From Priapulus caudatus (Eukaryota > Priapulida > Priapulimorpha > Priapulimorphida > Priapulidae), in the NCBI RefSeq assembly GCF_000485595.1, contig NW_014577500.1:76374-106784 (forward strand): a stretch of DNA of 30,411 bases, read 5' to 3'. The position numbers and the translations under genes are program-made. Below, in pieces: positions 28,001 through 30,411 of this stretch; the first letter of the stretch is position 1, and each line of letters begins with the position of its first letter. Below the pieces are notes generated by a model that saw only the letters and a list, made by a program, of their open reading frames with translations, was not told the DNA's origin and did no database searches.

Positions 28001-29918
28001 GTGCGCTGCGGTCCAGCAGGCTCTGGTCCTGTCCGCAGCTAGAGCATGAACATTAGCTAGAGCATTCAACTAGAGGCATGAACATTTAGCATGAACTAGA
28101 ACATAAACATTAGCTATTAACATGAGCATTAGCTAGAGCATGAACATTAGCTAGAGCATGAACATTAGCATGAACTAAGAGCATGAACATTGGCATGAAC
28201 TAAGAACATAAACATTAGCATATAACATGAGCATTTAGCTAGAGCAGAACATGTAGCCTAGAGCAATAAATCTCGAGCATGAACATCAGCATGAAGCTAG
28301 AGCATGGAACATTAAACATGAGCTATGAGGTCATACAACAGTTAGCTAAGAGCATGAGCATAGCATGACATGAAAACATTAGCTAGAGCCTGACTAGAGC
28401 ATGAACATTAGCTAGAGCATTGAACATTAGGCATGAGCTAGAACATAAACATTAGCTAGAGCATGAGCATGAAGCATATAAGCATGAGCATGAACATTAG
28501 CGTAGAGCCTGAGCTAGAAGCATGAACATTAGGCTAGAGCATGAACAAGAGCATGAACTAAGAGCATGAACATTTAACTAGAGCATGAACTAGAGCATGA
28601 AACAGAAGCAGCCAAGTGTTAACGGCACTGTGAACAAAACACTCCCCGCCCCTACACCCTCAATCACCCCCCCTCCCAAACCGATTTTCGCCGAACGCTT
28701 AAAAATCAGCGACTCTGAACGAAACTGACAGGCGACTAACGAATGACTCACCTGTCCCGACGTAGCGGTGCATGTTGTCCGGCCGACGATGAGGTAGGCT
28801 GCACGCGGCGGTTGTTTGAGCGGCGGCGTTGCGGCACGCCGTTGTCGCGATCGCCGATCTGCTGAGCAATGACTTCAGCGCCGCACCGACACTCGGCTGA
28901 AGACGTTGATCCCAACACTCTCTGATGAGATAGCCCAGCTCGTCGAAACACTCTGTAAACAACTAAGGAGGAGTGAGACGGAGACGCAGGCATGATGACC
29001 ACAACCTCGATTGAAATTAGCCAGCTCGTCGAAGAACTCCTGTAAAGAACGAGGAGGCAGGTGAGACGCGAGAACGCAAGGCACGATGACACACGCTTGA
29101 TGCCACACCTCGATGAGGTTAGCCGCCAGCTTCGTTGAGACACTCTGTAAACAACGAGGAGGCAAGTGAGACGTGAGACGCAGGCATGACGACATGGTGA
29201 GACGTCAGGCATGATGACATGTGAGGACAACAGGCATGACGACACATGGTGAAACAGAGAGTATGGCAACATGGCAAGATGCACAGAACCAAGTGAGACG
29301 CATACCCGAGGACAGGCGAAAATATATGCAAGCACTTTATTCTCACCTGCACTAACTCGCAGGTAACCTTTACTGCTCGCAAGAGATTTAAAACACGTCA
29401 ACGTGTACTCACAACGTTAGACTTGCTAGAAAGTCAGGGGGCCCGTTGTCAGAAAACAAAATTAGTCTTAACATTAGTCTAACATTTAGTAATTTCTCCT
29501 AGACCGTCGACAAATCACTTTGTTTCGTATTGTTATGAGGAAAGTCTGCTACGATTTTTCAATATCTGCAGGTAACTTGTGCAAGCGTTTCTGTCAACGT
29601 CTAAGGAGAAAAAGTTATGTTGAACTAATCATAATTGTTAAGACCAATTTTGTTATCTGACAAGAGGCCCTGATGTTTGCGCTGGAGCAGCAGCATGTCA
29701 GACCCCATGTGTCTTGTGTTATTTGTATGTATTGTATTTATATTGTATTATATATTGTATTGTCGTGTGTATTACCTGTTCGCTGACAGAGCGCGTTCTT
29801 TGACTTCAGTCCGTCTATTATGTAGGTGAACATCTTACTGGCAGGGTAGACCTTGTAAGACGTCAGACCAAAATGTTTTCCACTACCTTCCTCACCGGAT
29901 CTTTTGAGGATCGCGCGC
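18906..29918 (-). CDS. CKAP5: CKAP5/XMAP215/ch-TOG microtubule polymerase, 3' part of gene (12 exons seen)
   Basis: CKAP5 proteins bind tubulin through TOG domains and speed microtubule growth at plus ends and spindle poles. Read on the - strand, exons are 29776-29918, 28752-28952, 27889-28028, 25268-25404, about 24250-24403, 22601-22704, 22021-22165, 21446-21532, 20783-20869, 19792-20076, 19399-19485 and 18906-19079. They follow the family order: end of the last TOG domain (KVYPASKMFTYIIDGLKSKN), conserved C-terminal domain (LLDLHHFMQAFP, KTILHSLAKLKGNE), AEIFKKIGSKENTKE, SDLYDFKLTYPDADIEPF, and a LKKRLEKIK tail with stop TAG. The five most 3' exons are cleanly in frame. Exons at 28.8, 25.3, 24.3, 22.6 and 22.0 kb need frame changes. 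The linker between the last TOG and the C-terminal domain was not found. The 5' two thirds of the gene lie beyond the right edge. Confidence 0.92.
19399..19485 (-). CDS. CKAP5: CKAP5 penultimate exon
   Basis: 29 residues (VAKKEALGNSTANKENRKSP and following), phase 0 on both sides. Acceptor TTTTCAG|GTG, donor TCT|GTAAGC. Low-complexity tail with little family constraint, placed by splice sites and phase. Confidence 0.75.
19723..19738. repeat. poly(C) tract
   Basis: Sixteen consecutive C in a CKAP5 intron, poly(G) in the transcript. Confidence 0.95.
19792..20076 (-). CDS. CKAP5: CKAP5 exon with DADIEPF and FFQSYIERGL motifs
   Basis: 95 residues beginning GLSDLYDFKLTYPDADIEPF, then SQFFQSYIERGLRDIE, a Gly/Ser run, and YMEKLKALRARCG. 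This is the most diagnostic exon for the family. Acceptor TTCGCAG|GGT, donor GGC|GTGAGT, phase 0. A longer - strand frame across it (19709-20266) is a shadow frame. Confidence 0.96.
20122..20390. repeat. direct duplication in CKAP5 intron
   Basis: A block starting TGGAAACACCCTGCATCCGC (about 20122-20217) recurs from about 20258 as TGGAAACACTGTGCATTCGC. Both run into GCAATGTGGGA and ACTTTATGC-x-CTGCTACA. Divergence is about a quarter of positions, so the duplication is old. Confidence 0.7.
20783..20869 (-). CDS. CKAP5: CKAP5 exon with AEIFKKIGSKENTKE
   Basis: 29 residues ending HDMLAEIFKKIGSKENTKE, almost invariant across animals. Acceptor TTGCAG|AAG, donor GAG|GTAATC, phase 0. Confidence 0.96.
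20945..21275. repeat. 84-bp tandem repeat with covarying stem, about 3.5 copies
   Basis: Units start at 20978, 21062 and 21146 (period exactly 84 bp), with a partial unit at 21244. Each contains a stem TC-N-CAGAG ... CTTTG-N-GA whose variable base pair is C-G, G-C and T-A in successive copies. A period divisible by three leaves a 75-residue open frame on the - strand with 28-residue repeats. This sits inside a CKAP5 intron and is not considered coding. Confidence 0.85.
21446..21532 (-). CDS. CKAP5: CKAP5 exon, C-terminal domain helix pair
   Basis: 29 residues (IVTHLKLIENAEESEISQYL and following). They correspond to the K-I-x-D-H-L ... N-x-S-E-L-E-x-x-L region just before the AEIFKKIGS exon. 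Acceptor TTGCAG|ATT. The donor TCT|GTGAAG is weak but keeps phase 0 with the next exon. Confidence 0.85.
21557..21760. repeat. about 95-bp tandem duplication in CKAP5 intron
   Basis: TGTAACCACGGCAACGCGGC starts copy 1 at about 21557 and TGTAACCAGGCAACGCGGC starts copy 2 at about 21656. Both pass through GACGTAAGCATC and AATTAGTG-x-CAGAGCGATC. A third begins TGTAACCATGGTAACACTG at about 21745 and fades. Confidence 0.75.
22021..22165 (-). CDS. CKAP5: CKAP5 exon with internal frame changes
   Basis: Acceptor CTTAG|GTTGAC and donor GAG|GTATCT are clear. One frame gives LLDLHHFMQAFP and another gives GLSKTILHSLAKLKGNE, both matching adjacent parts of the family. At least one, probably two, small indels separate them, near A-runs. 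The exon is recognisable but not translatable as it stands. Confidence 0.8.
22601..22704 (-). CDS. CKAP5: CKAP5 exon with internal frame changes
   Basis: Acceptor GCGCAG|GAG and strong donor CACG|GTACGTATG. Three frames in turn give CSSKFT, ELIMK and WKMIR, which in the family are contiguous as SSPKF-x-ELVMKCLWRMVR. Small indels are needed between them. Confidence 0.72.
22705..23440. other. CKAP5 intron sequence without a recognised feature
   Basis: Open frames at 22612-22938 and 22913-23272 (+ strand) have no family resemblance, and the first overlaps the antisense of a CKAP5 exon. I see nothing else here. Confidence 0.4.
23440..23895. repeat. about 37-bp tandem array, roughly 11-12 units
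   Basis: Units of GAGAGTTAACTTAAAGGG plus AACTTAAGGGGAGAAGCAGC follow one another in a CKAP5 intron. Units differ almost only by one-base gains or losses in A, G and T runs. Substitutions are rare, a pattern typical of uncorrected long-read consensus. Confidence 0.9.
24250..24403 (-). CDS. CKAP5: CKAP5 exon, C-terminal domain, damaged frame (left edge approximate)
   Basis: Acceptor CCTGCAG|CTA. It starts LRLHLQQ, which continues the preceding exon as in family DQFLIATFMQLRL. A second frame then gives LITQVYRLPH and AALLQLTTLVILEH, echoing family IVKLYS and LKDLMHGLITLMLD. The donor could not be fixed. The homology is weak and partly inferred from gene order. Confidence 0.5.
24505..25030. repeat. 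about 110-bp degenerate tandem array, 4-5 units
   Basis: The signature AATCCATGTAGGAA-x-AGA ... CCCACAGG occurs near 24510, 24627, 24741, 24855 and 24945. It alternates with GTTAACATT-GAG-GATCC-GCGGGT blocks. Copies differ by many small indels. Confidence 0.75.
25268..25404 (-). CDS. CKAP5: CKAP5 exon, start of C-terminal domain, damaged frame
   Basis: Acceptor TTTGCAG|GTG and donor CTCAG|GTAATT. It opens ERRPITTLMKVFHQSTDTQF, in the place of family SIQALTQIDEVLRQEDKAE. It then reaches a stop before SDQYIIVGLR, which aligns with family IDQFLIATFMQ. The similarity is moderate and the position is right. Confidence 0.58.
25745..26440. mobile_element. possible decayed transposon fragments in CKAP5 intron
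   Basis: GGTCAGGGGGCCATGCCC followed by CCCGAATTTTTTTAA (25789-25815) and ATCCGCGATTTCCGCGGATG (26397-26416) resemble ends or sub-ends of interspersed repeats. No paired terminus or target duplication was found. Confidence 0.25.
27030..27210. repeat. GTCAATGTCATC minisatellite
   Basis: Irregular units of (A)CGTCAATGTCATCGTCA and ACATCAATGTCA repeat over about 180 bp in a CKAP5 intron. The open frames across it are artefacts of the 6- and 12-base periodicity. Confidence 0.8.
27889..28028 (-). CDS. CKAP5: CKAP5 exon, end of last TOG domain
   Basis: In frame as DQSLLDRSALKRSAKNRAAV, then a Glu/Ala/Arg-rich tail to donor TTGCA|GTAAGT. Family sequence here is D-x-S-x-LEERIKRSAK. The acceptor is probably GGACAG|GAC at 28029-28030. 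An alternative CTCTAG at 28039-28042 lies inside the adjoining repeat array. Confidence 0.78.
28036..28605. repeat. about 18-bp GCTAGAGCATGAACATTA array adjoining a CKAP5 acceptor
   Basis: Roughly 25-30 units of AGCTAGAGCATGAACATT with frequent deletions and insertions. In the transcribed direction each unit reads TTCATGCTCTAG, which resembles a 3' splice site. The array touches the acceptor of the 27889-28028 exon. Confidence 0.88.
28752..28952 (-). CDS. CKAP5: CKAP5 exon, TOG domain, with several frame changes
   Basis: Acceptor TTTACAG|AG, donor GACAG|GTGAGT. It begins ECFDELGYLIRESVG in phase with the previous exon. Other frames then carry PSVGAALKS, IAQQIGDRDNG, CRNAAA and NMHRYVG. All match successive pieces of family ALKEIAVHIGDRDTAVRNAA and following. 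At least four single-base changes of frame are required. Confidence 0.8.
28920..29200 (-). repeat. triplicated acceptor and exon start, CKAP5
   Basis: In the transcribed direction, a TTTACAG-AGTGT-TC-ACGAGCTGG unit is present at the true exon start (28952). Related units lie near 29022-29055 and 29127-29152, each preceded by the same CCTCGTT upstream sequence. The copies extend into what is exon in the first unit. Confidence 0.75.
29150..29290. repeat. GTGAGACG / CAGGCATGACGACAT short repeat
   Basis: Short units with GTGAGACG, CAGGCATGA and GACATGGTGA recur about six times between the triplicated acceptors and the next hAT-like element. Units are irregular. Confidence 0.6.
29435..29672. mobile_element. 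238-bp hAT-like MITE
   Basis: The left end CAGGGGGCCCGTTGTCAG and the right end, in reverse CAGGGCCTCTTGTCAG, carry inner GTCTTAACA motifs in both arms. Flanking octamers TAGAAAGT and ATGTTTGC do not match, so the target duplication is lost or the boundary is off. Same family as the fragment at 880-967. Confidence 0.65.
29776..29918 (-). CDS. CKAP5: CKAP5 exon, TOG domain, first exon in window
   Basis: Clean frame RAILKRSGEEGSGKHFGLTS, then YKVYPASKMFTYIIDGLKSK, ending NALCQRT. Acceptor GTCACAG|G, donor ACAG|GTAATA, phase 1. KVYPASKMF-x-x-I-x-x-G-x-KSKN is diagnostic of the last TOG domain of CKAP5. Confidence 0.93.
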
Positions 29919-30039
29919 CTGTGACAGCAAACAATTTATGTAGCATACAAAAGTGCATTGGCATGTGAGCGCTCGCCCATTAGGACCTGCAATACTATGA
30001 CCCTCATATCTGTAAAGCTTTGCGCTTGCATGCATAGAA

Positions 30040-30230
30040 TAGATAGGGTGGGTCGAAGGAAGCACACAGTACTTCCACCACGAGATAGAGTATGAAGCAC
30101 ACAATATGATATCTCTAGCACGAAAGAGGGCAGAAGCGCTTGGTACCTCCCAGCACTGAGATACAGTAACACAATAATATAGCAATGAAAGTACACCATT
30201 GCCTTCAGCACAAGACAGAGTAATGTATCA
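30040..30230. repeat. degenerate AGCACA...GAGATAGAGTATG repeat
   Basis: Three to four loosely similar units (AGCACACAGTA, AGCACACAATATG, AACACAATAATATAG, each near a CACGA or CACAAGA-x-AGAG block). Similarity is low and the units could be chance. Confidence 0.3.
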
Positions 30231-30411
30231 GGGTTCATATGTAAGTAAGACACATGTTGAAATAAGGACTTATAAGACCCTTTCTGGAGGCCAAAATAAG
30301 ACTTTTTTTTACGCAATTTTTTGATAGATCACCGACTATTAAGTACAGCTAATAACTATTTAATACACAATTGCACAGGCAGATTTATTTATTCCGTAAT
30401 TATATATATAT

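Noticed and set aside
28748-29401. 217-aa minus-strand frame as a novel protein
   Set aside because: Its 3' end is out-of-frame CKAP5 TOG exon, and the rest is the triplicated acceptor repeat and GTGAGACG units.

Overview
This window is eukaryotic nuclear DNA from an invertebrate animal. The genes are split by short GT-AG introns and are separated by AT-rich DNA, microsatellites and many small foldback transposons. There are no bacterial features. The gene set (animal-type MIOX, a BEN-domain protein, CKAP5/XMAP215) fits a metazoan. A sponge or another early-branching invertebrate is plausible, but I cannot fix the phylum from sequence alone.

Left part (1-8.4 kb). Four short inverted-repeat structures lie in the first 0.8 kb, followed by a truncated hAT-like end. 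A complete 8-exon myo-inositol oxygenase gene (MIOX, + strand, coding 1717-6254, 282 aa) follows, with all six iron ligands present. Two oppositely oriented copies of a foldback element carrying internal TTAGGG repeats sit before coding exon 1 and in the intron after exon 2. The last MIOX exon has a tandemly duplicated 3' splice site. Downstream is a 1.25-kb non-autonomous DNA transposon.

Middle part (9.3-14.3 kb). After a third foldback copy comes a complete 7-exon gene (+ strand, coding 10077-14266, 429 aa). It joins an N-terminal SAM domain to a C-terminal BEN-like domain. Its first coding intron holds about 0.74 kb of nearly pure purine DNA, and a later intron holds a hAT MITE with a perfect 8-bp target duplication.

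Right part (14.3-30.4 kb). A 4.6-kb stretch shows no recognisable gene. After it, the - strand carries the 3' portion of CKAP5/XMAP215/ch-TOG: twelve recognisable exons from the last TOG domain to the C-terminus, with the 5' part outside the window. Splice sites are mostly intact, but several exons between 22.0 and 28.9 kb need frame changes to follow the family. The introns there are full of indel-rich tandem arrays. Together this points to local consensus error, with pseudogenisation as the alternative. One intron holds an 84-bp tandem repeat whose internal stem changes in a compensatory way between copies. Another holds extra copies of an exon's own 3' splice site.

The three genes have unrelated roles: inositol catabolism, probable chromatin or transcription control, and microtubule polymerisation. 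No functional cluster is implied. The points most worth a second look are the SAM-BEN architecture, the TTAGGG-bearing foldback family, the duplicated MIOX splice acceptor and the covarying 84-bp repeat.
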